From the NCBI GenBank assembly GCA_016718275.1, contig JADKEA010000016.1, positions 1 to 32,027 of the forward strand: DNA of 32,027 bases. The letters run 5' to 3'. A model generated the notes under the pieces. It was not told the DNA's origin. It searched no databases and saw only the letters and a program-made list of their open reading frames with translations. The translations under genes and the position numbers were made by a program. Source of the DNA: Candidatus Villigracilis affinis (GTDB lineage: Bacteria > Chloroflexota > Anaerolineae > Anaerolineales > Villigracilaceae). Of this stretch, positions 7,272 to 14,623 are shown piece by piece. Every line of letters starts with the position of its first letter. The stretch's first letter is position 1.

Positions 7272-7303
7272 AAAAAAGCCAGGCACATGCGCCTGGCTTT
7301 TTT
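7272..7303. terminator. Bidirectional terminator between ferredoxin and metVF
   Basis: AAAAAAGCCAGGC pairs with GCCTGGCTTTTTT around a short loop, with A and T runs on both sides. It can therefore end transcripts of the ferredoxin gene on the plus strand and of the convergent gene that stops at 7325. Confidence 0.85.
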
Positions 7304-7324
7304 GTTTTTATTAACCTTGGCTTA

Positions 7325-8776
7325 TTATTTTACAGGATTTACCCCCAGCCCTTCACGGACGATGCGCGGGACAATATCTTCCCAGCCGACCGCCATAATG
7401 TGAATTCCGCTTACACCTTGTTTGGTCTTGATCTTTTCGATCAATTCAAGCGTGATCTGCACGCCTTCCTCCTGCTCGTTACCTTTGGCCTTGGCGTTTT
7501 CCATGCGCTTGAGAACTGTTTCAGGCACGAATACACCGGGTATTTTGTCGTTCATGTACATGGCGGCTCGGTAACTTTTTAGCGGCGAGATGCCGATCAT
7601 GATGTAGACCTTGTCCAGAATGTCTCGTTTTGCGATCTCATTCAACCATTCATCCAGGGCATCCGCGTCGAAGACGACGTTGGTTTGGAAGAACTGCGCG
7701 CCTGCGTTCACTTTCTTCTGTTCGCGCAAGGCTTGGAACTTCATGTTGGATGCGAAAGGGGACGCCGCAGCGCCGAGGAAATATTTCGGCAGGGTCTTGA
7801 TCTCGCGCCCATCGAGATATTTGCCTTCGTCACGCATGCGCCGCAGGATCCATAGCATCTGAATGCCGTCCAGATCGACAATATCCATGCGGCCGCGAGG
7901 GGAGGGGGCGAGTGCCATGCTGTCACCTGTCAGGCACAGGATGTTGTGAATTCCGAGGGCTTCCGCGCCCATCACTTCGCCTTGCAAGCCGATGCGGGTG
8001 CGGTCACGCGCGGCGATCTGCATGATTGGGTCCGCGCCAAGGTCCACTGCGATCTTGCTGCATGCCCAGGATGACATGCGCGGGGTTGCCGATGGACTGT
8101 CAGTGAAATTCAGCGCGGCTGTGTATGGCTTGAGCATTTCGATATTCTGTTTGAGCTTTTCAGTATTGGCAGACATGGGCGGGGAGATTTCCGCCGCAAC
8201 AACAAATTCTCCTGCCTTCAGCCGTCGCTCCAATTCGGAGGCAGGCTCCGTGTATTTTGGTGCGTGATAAAGTGCATCGCCCTGCCACCAATCGGGCTGG
8301 CGCACCGGCCTAAAGACAGAGTCAAGTGTTTTCGTAACAGAACCAGCTTCCCCCGAGGTAAGACCCGAGATGATATTCTTTACCCCGACATTTTTCGCTT
8401 GAATGAATACATCGCTCCAGGCATCCATTCCCGCCTTGTTCCAATCCATGGGCGGCAATACTTCAAGCAGTAATGCTTCACGGCCCAATTTGAAGGATCG
8501 GTCATAAATTTTATACCAGATGCAAGGGCGCGATTCGTCCACGTAACATTTTTCCGGTGTTGATCCGCCGCATGGACCGTTGCGCAATCCCTTCGGGCAT
8601 TCCATCGGGCAGATAAATGCGGTTTCCTGCAAGAGACAATTCCCGCACATGCGGCATCCAAAGAGAGGTCCCTTGACAGCCAGCTCGATCTTCGCAAGTA
8701 CGCGCTGTTTGAAGGGCACTCGCTTGAAAGGCATAAATGGAGGTTGATAACGTCGTCCTGGAGTAAAGCCGGGCAT
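7325..8776 (-). CDS. Fused MetV-MetF methylenetetrahydrofolate reductase
   Basis: A 483-residue two-domain protein. Residues about 15-100 are the Cys-rich MetV-type domain (methylene-THF reductase C-terminal family): C41, C44, C47, C56, C60, C69, C77 and C85, with CPMECPKGLRNGPCGGS. Residues about 190-480 form the MetF-type barrel that reduces 5,10-methylene-THF to 5-methyl-THF with flavin: FVVAAEISPPMSANTEKL, ALNFTDSPSATPRMSS, and IHNILCLTGDS. MetV and MetF are separate subunits in acetogens; here they are fused with MetV first. The enzyme supplies methyl groups for the Wood-Ljungdahl methyl branch or methionine synthesis. The ATG at 8776 has AAAGGAG eight bases upstream. Confidence 0.88.
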   Translation of the reverse strand: MPGFTPGRRYQPPFMPFKRVPFKQRVLAKIELAVKGPLFGCRMCGNCLLQETAFICPMECPKGLRNGPCGGSTPEKCYVDESRPCIWYKIYDRSFKLGREALLLEVLPPMDWNKAGMDAWSDVFIQAKNVGVKNIISGLTSGEAGSVTKTLDSVFRPVRQPDWWQGDALYHAPKYTEPASELERRLKAGEFVVAAEISPPMSANTEKLKQNIEMLKPYTAALNFTDSPSATPRMSSWACSKIAVDLGADPIMQIAARDRTRIGLQGEVMGAEALGIHNILCLTGDSMALAPSPRGRMDIVDLDGIQMLWILRRMRDEGKYLDGREIKTLPKYFLGAAASPFASNMKFQALREQKKVNAGAQFFQTNVVFDADALDEWLNEIAKRDILDKVYIMIGISPLKSYRAAMYMNDKIPGVFVPETVLKRMENAKAKGNEQEEGVQITLELIEKIKTKQGVSGIHIMAVGWEDIVPRIVREGLGVNPVK

Positions 8777-8866
8777 GGGAACGATCTCCTTTGGATTATA
8801 TATTATATATAATTTTACACCCGCAACTGGAAATTTGAGAAGCCCTCCGGACCATCTGAGGAACGG

Positions 8867-8872
8867 TATAAT
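8867..8872 (+). promoter_or_regulatory. -10 element placing the start at the LysM gene ATG
   Basis: A perfect TATAAT ends six bases before the ATG at 8879. Transcription would be expected to begin at or next to the A of the ATG, giving a leaderless mRNA. There is no Shine-Dalgarno sequence. No good -35 hexamer is visible. Confidence 0.5.
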
Positions 8873-8878
8873 TTTCGG

Positions 8879-9421
8879 ATGAGACGATTTTTTATATGGA
8901 TATTAATTCCGCTTCTTTTCTTAACCTTGAGCCTGATTCCGCTTAAGTGGGTGGGTGCGGCCCTTTTACAGGTCACCACCACGCCCACACTCGGAACGCC
9001 CATCGCGATCATTCACACCAGCACACCGTTGGAAGATGGCAGGGTATTTCATATCGTTCAAGCGGACGAGGCTCTGTGGAGTATCGCGCTTGCGTACAAC
9101 ACCACCATTGAACAGTTGAAGTTATTGAACAGCTTGAGCAATAACGAGATATTCATCGGTCAGAAACTTCTGATCGAAAGACCTGAAATAAGCACTGAGA
9201 CGCCCACTCCAACACTGACAGTGACTTTGGGGATTCCCACTTCCACGAATACACAGCCCGTTATACCCACAGCCACGGCCACGGCAACTCCGTTGCCCGT
9301 GCCGCCTGCTTCGCGGCAAACGGGCGGGATCGTTTTGGGAGTCATTGTTTTGGCGGCATTGCTTGGCGCGGGCATTGGCGCATGGCTGGGCGCAAAAAAG
9401 AAAACAGATGCTTTGGAATAA
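8879..9421 (+). CDS. Membrane-anchored LysM-domain protein
   Basis: A 180-residue cell-surface protein. An N-terminal signal anchor (about 4-30), one LysM domain (about 57-100: HIVQADEALWSIALAYNTTIEQLKLLN then IFIGQKLLI), a Thr/Pro-rich linker (about 104-145, repeated TPTPT and TATATAT), and a C-terminal membrane helix (about 149-171) ending in Lys residues. LysM domains bind N-acetylglucosamine-containing glycans such as peptidoglycan. This layout is common among Chloroflexota surface proteins, as far as I recall. It stands alone, and its start coincides with the predicted transcription start. Confidence 0.85.
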   Translation: MRRFFIWILIPLLFLTLSLIPLKWVGAALLQVTTTPTLGTPIAIIHTSTPLEDGRVFHIVQADEALWSIALAYNTTIEQLKLLNSLSNNEIFIGQKLLIERPEISTETPTPTLTVTLGIPTSTNTQPVIPTATATATPLPVPPASRQTGGIVLGVIVLAALLGAGIGAWLGAKKKTDALE

Positions 9422-9456
9422 GAAATTCCGCTTTTGATGGAAAATTCGCTTCCTGT

Positions 9457-9486
9457 TTGGACCTCGTTTTGATACACTTGTATTAT
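9457..9486 (+). promoter_or_regulatory. Possible promoter of the FNT channel gene
   Basis: TTGGAC (9457-9462) and TATTAT (9481-9486) are 18 bases apart, 39 bases before the start. An AAAAAGGAG site follows at 9509-9517. Confidence 0.4.
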
Positions 9487-9524
9487 AAAAAAATTCACAA
9501 TTAGGTTTCAAAAAGGAGATTCGT

Positions 9525-10412
9525 ATGAGCGAGATCCGAATTGATGCCCTTCTGCCTGCTGAAATGGCAACCCGCGCGGAATACCTGGGTGTGCGCAAGG
9601 CGGAAATGCCGGCCTTTACGATGTTCATGCTTTCGCTGTTGGCGGGGGCGTTCATCTCTCTGGGGGCGATATTTGCCACCACCGTTTCGGCTGGCAGCAT
9701 GCCGATCACTTCGGCGGATGGAGCAGTAGCCTACACTACCGGCCTGCCATTCGGTGTGACCCGCCTGCTGTCCGGGCTGGTTTTCTGCCTTGGCCTGATC
9801 CTCGTGGTTGTGGGTGGCGCGGAATTGTTCACGGGCAATAACCTGATCGTAATGGCCTGGGCCAATGGGAAAGTGACGGGTCGCGCGTTATTGCGCAATT
9901 GGGCGATCGTTTATTTGGGGAATTTCGTCGCCTCCATTGCGACAGCGGCGTTGATGTTTTTCACCAAGCAGTACACCTTTGGCGCGAATGCGGTGGGCTT
10001 GACCGCCCTGAGGATCGCTGTGGCAAAATGTGATTTTAGTTTCGTACAGGCGGTGGCGCTTGGCATCCTGTGTAATGCGCTGGTGTGTCTGGCGGTTTGG
10101 CTGACTTACAGCGCGCGTACCACCATCGATAAGATTCTGGCGATCATTTTCCCGATCACGGCATTTGTAACGGCTGGCTTTGAACACAGTGTTGCAAATA
10201 TGTACTTTATTCCCATCGGGCTCTTCATCAAGGATTTCGATCCGCAGTTCATGGCTGCAGTGGGTGACAGGGTCCCTAATTTGGAACTGCTGACCTGGCA
10301 GGCCTTCTTCATTAAAAATCTAATTCCTGTTACTATTGGCAACATCATCGGCGGAGCAGTGCTGGTGGCCGCCATCTATTGGGTTGTGTTCCTTCGTGAT
10401 AAGAAAGCATAA
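9525..10412 (+). CDS. Formate/nitrite channel (FNT family)
   Basis: A 295-residue integral membrane protein of the FNT family (FocA, NirC, FdhC), pentameric channels for small monovalent anions. Family marks are GGAELFTGNN at 97-106 (the omega-loop region), LGILCNALVCLAVW (179-192), GFEHSVANMY with the central pore His at H221, and NLIPVTIGNIIGGAVLVA (265-282). Six membrane helices are expected. Formate is a plausible substrate given the MetVF protein nearby, but nitrite or hydrosulfide cannot be excluded from sequence. It is followed after 14 bases by a RAM-domain gene with its own AAAAGGAG site, so the two form an operon ended by a strong terminator. Confidence 0.93.
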   Translation: MSEIRIDALLPAEMATRAEYLGVRKAEMPAFTMFMLSLLAGAFISLGAIFATTVSAGSMPITSADGAVAYTTGLPFGVTRLLSGLVFCLGLILVVVGGAELFTGNNLIVMAWANGKVTGRALLRNWAIVYLGNFVASIATAALMFFTKQYTFGANAVGLTALRIAVAKCDFSFVQAVALGILCNALVCLAVWLTYSARTTIDKILAIIFPITAFVTAGFEHSVANMYFIPIGLFIKDFDPQFMAAVGDRVPNLELLTWQAFFIKNLIPVTIGNIIGGAVLVAAIYWVVFLRDKKA

Positions 10413-10426
10413 CAAAAGGAGTAACC

Positions 10427-10657
10427 ATGAAAGCGTATATCATGATCAAGATCCGCGCGGGCGATGTGAAGGACGTGGTTTTGCAGCTTCGCAAGGTGAG
10501 TGATGTCAAAGAAGCCCACATGACCTTCGGCCCATACGATGCGGTGGCTGTCGTTGAGACATCTGATCTGGCCAAACTGGGTTCGATCACGGCTTTGGAG
10601 ATCCAGCCCATCCCGGGCGTCGAGCAGACTCTCACCTGCCTTGCGGTTGACCTGTAA
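10427..10657 (+). CDS. Stand-alone RAM (Lrp/AsnC effector) domain protein
   Basis: A 76-residue protein corresponding only to the ligand-binding RAM domain of Lrp/AsnC regulators, with no DNA-binding helix-turn-helix. Pattern: AYIMIKIRAGDVKDVVLQLRK (about 3-23), VKEAHMTFGPYDAVAVVET (about 27-45) with the typical G-x-Y-D-x-x-(A/V) ligand loop, and a final strand VEQTLTCLAVDL. Such stand-alone domains (SraM-like) form oligomers that bind small molecules, often amino acids. Being co-transcribed with an FNT channel suggests a regulatory or sensing partner for transport, which is inference. Confidence 0.88.
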   Translation: MKAYIMIKIRAGDVKDVVLQLRKVSDVKEAHMTFGPYDAVAVVETSDLAKLGSITALEIQPIPGVEQTLTCLAVDL

Positions 10658-10681
10658 ATTTTGTGTTTCCTCGTTGTCCTG

Positions 10682-10714
10682 ATCGGGCTGGCTGAATGCC
10701 AGCCCGATTTTTTT
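10682..10714 (+). terminator. Rho-independent terminator after the FNT-RAM operon
   Basis: A perfect 11-base stem ATCGGGCTGGC / GCCAGCCCGAT with loop TGAAT, followed by seven or more T residues. Confidence 0.9.
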
Positions 10715-10748
10715 CTAGTAGAATAAGGCGCAGTTTCTTGAGGATTGG

Positions 10749-12236
10749 ATGAAAAGACTCGATCAGTTAACCTTTACCCGTTTCATTGCGATCATTGTCG
10801 TGTTGTTTTTTCACGGCGGTGGCGGCGTTTACCTGAAAGCGATTGACTTTTTCCCGCTTTCGCCGATTCTGGTCTCCGCCACTACCAGTGTCACGTATCT
10901 GTACGTGCTCTCTGGGTTTGTCATGTCGCTGGTGAATTATCGCCCGGGCGAGAAGTTCAATGTCGGCAAATACTGGACCGCGCGTTTTCTGCGTCTGTAT
11001 CCGCTATACCTTCTGTCTTTTATCCTGGTATGCCTTTACTATTCCGATTCCATTGCCCAGATCAAACTGCAAAAGACACTTGCCAATGTCTTGATCCTGC
11101 AAGCCTGGATTCCCCGTTACGCACAGTCATTCAATTTCGCGGCCTGGTCCATGACCGTGGAATTTTTCTTTTATGCAGTATTCCCATTCTTTACGATGTG
11201 GGCTTATCGCCAGTCGATGAAAAAATTGATCTGGGGTTCGCTCATCTTGTGGGCCGTCAGCCAGACCATTCATAATGCGCTTTGGGTGGGTTATTTTCCA
11301 GAATACGAAAACTTTCTCGTTTATTTCCCGATTTTTCATATAAGTTCGTTTATTTTAGGGGCGGTCGGCGGGATCTGGTATTTGCGAGAGGGACGAGACC
11401 GGGAATACAGATCCAATAAAACGCTGACTGTATTTGCGGGCGGAGTGTTACTGGCTTGTGCTTATATCGTGCTCAGCAGTCGGCTGCCCAGCCTGCCGCA
11501 TGGCTTACAGCTGATGACTGGGATGCTTGCCCCAGTATTGACCGTCGTCATTGTGGCGCTTGCGCTGGATAAATCGTGGCTTTCCAAATTCTTCAACACC
11601 CCTGCACTGATCACGCTTGGGGATACTTCTTATGGGCTGTACATTTTGCATGTCCCATTTTTCTGGCTGTATGAACGTGCCCTGAACAACCTCAACATTG
11701 CCGACCCTAAACAGATCTTTGACCTGACTTTCCTGCCTTTAACGATCGGTCTCGTCCTGCTGATTCATTTTTATTTCGACCAGCCGCTTCGTATCTGGCT
11801 AAAGAAGATTCTGCAAAATGTCAGCATGCCGATCCTCTTTTTGGATTTGGGGCTGCTTGGGCTTTCGATTTATCTCGCTTTCAACCTGCGTATAGACATG
11901 GGGCGTGAGTACGCCCTCTATCGTCCAATTGCGCTGGCAATGTTTTGGTCAGCTTTTGTTTTGCGGACGATTTTCACCGTTGGATTTAATGCCTCCAATC
12001 CAGCGATACTTTACGGGTCGTTCATGCAATTCGTGCGCCCGGTCTTGATCTCCGTCACGGCTGGGACGATGGCCTTGGGCTTGATCATCTTTATCGGCTA
12101 TTCTGTCGGCTGGTTTCATAATTTCCCGCGCAGTATTCTGGTCACCGATTGGGGCATCATGCTTGTTCTTTCGCTGTTGGTTCGCTATGGGTTCAGGCGG
12201 GCTGGGGTGTATGCTCCCAAGCCTTTGTCAGCTTGA
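10749..12236 (+). CDS. Acyltransferase-3 family membrane protein (OafA/YrhL-like)
   Basis: A 495-residue protein of the acyltransferase-3 family, which moves acetyl or other acyl groups onto surface sugars at the membrane. The N-terminal RLDQLTFTRFIAIIVVLFFHGGG holds the conserved (F/L)-R-(F/A) and catalytic-type His (H21) motifs; also WTARFLRLYPLYLLSF (about 77-92), WSMTVEFFFYAVFP (about 138-151), and GDTSYGLYILHVPFFW (about 291-306). The usual ten helices fill residues 8-350; residues about 365-490 add about four further hydrophobic helices not needed by the core family. A GAGGA site lies five bases before the start. It is single-gene, bounded by terminators on both sides. Confidence 0.88.
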   Translation: MKRLDQLTFTRFIAIIVVLFFHGGGGVYLKAIDFFPLSPILVSATTSVTYLYVLSGFVMSLVNYRPGEKFNVGKYWTARFLRLYPLYLLSFILVCLYYSDSIAQIKLQKTLANVLILQAWIPRYAQSFNFAAWSMTVEFFFYAVFPFFTMWAYRQSMKKLIWGSLILWAVSQTIHNALWVGYFPEYENFLVYFPIFHISSFILGAVGGIWYLREGRDREYRSNKTLTVFAGGVLLACAYIVLSSRLPSLPHGLQLMTGMLAPVLTVVIVALALDKSWLSKFFNTPALITLGDTSYGLYILHVPFFWLYERALNNLNIADPKQIFDLTFLPLTIGLVLLIHFYFDQPLRIWLKKILQNVSMPILFLDLGLLGLSIYLAFNLRIDMGREYALYRPIALAMFWSAFVLRTIFTVGFNASNPAILYGSFMQFVRPVLISVTAGTMALGLIIFIGYSVGWFHNFPRSILVTDWGIMLVLSLLVRYGFRRAGVYAPKPLSA

Positions 12237-12255
12237 ACATTCTGTTCTTGCAACG

Positions 12256-12286
12256 AAAAAGACCTCCAGGTGACGGAGGTCTTTTT
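12256..12286. terminator. Bidirectional terminator after the acyltransferase gene
   Basis: AAAAAGACCTCC pairs with GGAGGTCTTTTT across a seven-base loop; A and T runs on both sides let it serve the convergent gene ending at 12306 as well. Confidence 0.88.
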
Positions 12287-12305
12287 ACTTTCCACTTTCT
12301 ATTGT

Positions 12306-13568
12306 TTACTTGTGCAAATTCTTCGCTGCGATGAAACTCAATCCCTTTTCCGTCAACGCCCAGGCGGTGCGGTTGCAGGCATCGACTTTGTCGAGGTAGT
12401 TGCGTTGCAGGTTGTCCCAATCGCCGTTTTCGATGACTTCCTTCTTCTCGCGGAAATAATCCAAAATGTCGGATTGATGCGCGCGGGTGACATCCACTTC
12501 AGGGTCGCCGCCTTCATGCTTTGCCGCGATGTTGGCGACGTGATCGGCGAGTTCCACCAATTCGGCGCGGCGATTGTAGGGTTGTATGACGATGCTCTTC
12601 TGCGGCTCGGTGATGTGATGTTCAAAGCGCACAACCTTTTCCAGGTCCAGCGCTTTGCGGAAATCGGCGGTCAGTTCCATCGTCTGGTTGTTGACCGAGT
12701 TCGACCAGTTGAATCCGATCAGCGGACTCGTCCCATCGTCACGGCTGAGTAATTTCGCCATGGTCATGATCCACAGCGCATTATACGGATTGTCCGCTCC
12801 GAAGAAGACGGAGATCTTGAACTGGATGTTCACGCCCAAACGATAAAGCAGGAAAGCCAGCAGGATCGTGCCTGCATTGAAATTCAACACATGCTGGACG
12901 CCGTAATGGGTGTAATAGTACAGGAACTCATCCAGCCACATCAGCGCATGCTCATTGGGTTGGCCGATGCCGCCGAAATAGCCTGTGATCGTGGCAGGTC
13001 CGCCCAAATGCGGATTTGACCCATCCGTGCCTTTGGTATCCAACGTTTCAACGAAGGATGCGCCGATGATATCCAGCGCGGCGACGATGGCGGGCAGGTC
13101 TCCATCGGCTTCAGATTCCTTCATCCTGCGGACTGCGATGTATCGCCCGGGCATGAGTGTCTTGTTCGCGATGGCTTCTTCTGCCATCACGCGTACCCAG
13201 GGGAAATATTGCAGCGCGGAGACTTCCAATGTGACTGCGTATTTATCCTTGAACTTCATCTTCTTTGCGGCGTTGCCCAGTACCTTTTTTCGATAATCGG
13301 CTACTGAAATGAATGCGCCTTTATCGCGTTGTTGAATAAGCCAATTCAAGTCCTTGAGCGCCTCGGGGTTGCGTTCCTGCACGATCTTGAAAAGGTTTTC
13401 CATCTTGCGCGCGGTGCGGTGCTTTTTGTTGATCTCCTCGGGTGTGCCGTACTTTGCCACCACTGCGAGGAAGTCTTTCATGATCTGCGAATTGGGATCG
13501 AGAAGGATCGAATTGAACGCCTTGAGTTTGTCGGGTGAGATCTTGAGAAGTTTCTGTACGTTTGCCAT
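12306..13568 (-). CDS. Conserved-looking protein of unknown function next to panB
   Basis: A 420-residue soluble protein I do not recognise. It has no signal peptide and no membrane segment. The N-terminal about 110 residues are helical and Lys-rich. The rest alternates hydrophobic strands with Gly/Asn-rich turns, for example FVETLDTKGTDGSNPHLGGP, HVLNFNAGTILLAFLLYRLG, FKISVFFGADNPYNALW, and GFNWSNSVNNQTME, a pattern that suggests a barrel-type enzyme with conserved Asn, His and Asp residues. It follows panB on the same strand and shares the identical leader AAGGAGCAAGAATG, but a 38-base perfect palindrome lies between them. A role in pantothenate/CoA synthesis is possible but unproven. Confidence 0.75.
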   Translation of the reverse strand: MANVQKLLKISPDKLKAFNSILLDPNSQIMKDFLAVVAKYGTPEEINKKHRTARKMENLFKIVQERNPEALKDLNWLIQQRDKGAFISVADYRKKVLGNAAKKMKFKDKYAVTLEVSALQYFPWVRVMAEEAIANKTLMPGRYIAVRRMKESEADGDLPAIVAALDIIGASFVETLDTKGTDGSNPHLGGPATITGYFGGIGQPNEHALMWLDEFLYYYTHYGVQHVLNFNAGTILLAFLLYRLGVNIQFKISVFFGADNPYNALWIMTMAKLLSRDDGTSPLIGFNWSNSVNNQTMELTADFRKALDLEKVVRFEHHITEPQKSIVIQPYNRRAELVELADHVANIAAKHEGGDPEVDVTRAHQSDILDYFREKKEVIENGDWDNLQRNYLDKVDACNRTAWALTEKGLSFIAAKNLHK

Positions 13569-13585
13569 TCTTGCTCCTTATATAA

Positions 13586-13623
13586 ACAGGTGACAGTCGC
13601 TTCTAGAAGCGACTGTCACCTGT
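13586..13623. repeat. Perfect 38-base palindrome
   Basis: The sequence from ACAGGTGACAGTCGCTTC (13586-13603) is followed immediately by its exact complement, with no unpaired loop bases. It sits between the panB stop and the Shine-Dalgarno sequence of the next minus-strand gene. No T run follows, so it is not a standard terminator; it may be a dispersed palindromic repeat or an mRNA processing or attenuation hairpin. The core TGACAGTCGC recurs at 21494-21503. Confidence 0.8.
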
Positions 13624-13627
13624 GACC

Positions 13628-14503
13628 TTATCGATGCAGTTGGCCGCCTTCGACCATCTTCTTCAATTCTTCGAACTCTTCATCGGGCATACCGAAGTAG
13701 TTTTCTTTTTCGGGGAACTGCCCGCCGATGACCTCGTCGTGATAGCCTTTCAAGCCGTTTAAAATGACTTCACCGGCATTCCCGTACACCTTTGCCATTT
13801 TTGGTTTGAACTTGGGGTACAGGCCAAACATGTCGTGATAGATCAACAATTGACCATGTGCGTCGGGACCCGAGCCAAGCGACATGATGATGCAGTTCTC
13901 GGCACGCTCGGTGATGAGCTTGCACAATCGGTCGGGCACCAGTTCCAGCAGAATGCAGAACGCGCCTGCTTCTTCGAGCGCCTTTGCATCGTCCAGGATC
14001 TTCTTTGCCAGTGTGGCGGATTTTCCTTGTAAGCGGAACCCGCCCAAAGCGGAGACCGATTGCGGAGTCAGCCCAAGGTGGCCAATGGCCGGTATCCCCG
14101 CATCCACGATCCCTTTGATGCGATTCGCCATTGCCGCCCCGCCTTCGAGTTTGATCGCGTCGCATCCCGCTTCAGACATGAATCGGCCTGCATTTCGAAT
14201 CGCATTTTCAACCGAGTCTTGATACGTCATGTACGGCATATCCCCAACCACGAAGGCCGTCGGTGCGCCGCGCCTCACTGCCTGCGCGTGACGGATCATG
14301 TCATCCATCTTGACGGGCAGGGTGGAGTCGAAGCCGAGCATGGTCATGCCCAGGCTGTCTCCGACCAAAATCATCTCAATTCCCGCCTGCTCCTGCAAAT
14401 AGGCGGTTGGGTAGTCGTAACAGGTCAGCCAGGTGATCGGCTGTTTATCTTCGACTTTCTTGAACAAATACGGCAGAGTGATCTTCTTGCGCGTTTCAGT
14501 CAT
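13628..14503 (-). CDS. panB: 3-methyl-2-oxobutanoate hydroxymethyltransferase
   Basis: A 291-residue ketopantoate hydroxymethyltransferase that transfers a one-carbon unit from methylene-THF to 2-oxoisovalerate in pantothenate synthesis. Key motifs are LTCYDYPTA (26-34), LVGDSLGM with Mg-ligand D49, VVGDMPYMTY with D88, AIKLEGG with K118 and E120, GHLGLTPQ (141-148), and the catalytic LLELVP with E187. Length is slightly above the family average. The frame stays open for 150 residues further upstream, but the start at 14503 is correct because of its AAGGAG site and family fit. A promoter with -10 TATACT lies upstream. Confidence 0.95.
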   Translation of the reverse strand: MTETRKKITLPYLFKKVEDKQPITWLTCYDYPTAYLQEQAGIEMILVGDSLGMTMLGFDSTLPVKMDDMIRHAQAVRRGAPTAFVVGDMPYMTYQDSVENAIRNAGRFMSEAGCDAIKLEGGAAMANRIKGIVDAGIPAIGHLGLTPQSVSALGGFRLQGKSATLAKKILDDAKALEEAGAFCILLELVPDRLCKLITERAENCIIMSLGSGPDAHGQLLIYHDMFGLYPKFKPKMAKVYGNAGEVILNGLKGYHDEVIGGQFPEKENYFGMPDEEFEELKKMVEGGQLHR

Positions 14504-14532
14504 TCTTGCTCCTTTTGGATGGGTTTGATTCA

Positions 14533-14561
14533 AGTATATAGAGAGGAATATGCGGGTACAA
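14533..14561 (-). promoter_or_regulatory. Possible promoter of panB
   Basis: On the minus strand TTGTAC (14561-14556) and TATACT (14538-14533) are 17 bases apart, 30 bases before the panB ATG. The -35 matches the consensus only partly. Confidence 0.4.
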
Positions 14562-14623
14562 CTGACGAAAATCATATATGTTGATTGATTTTCTCGTGGT
14601 ATCCTTATCACCCCGCATAAACT

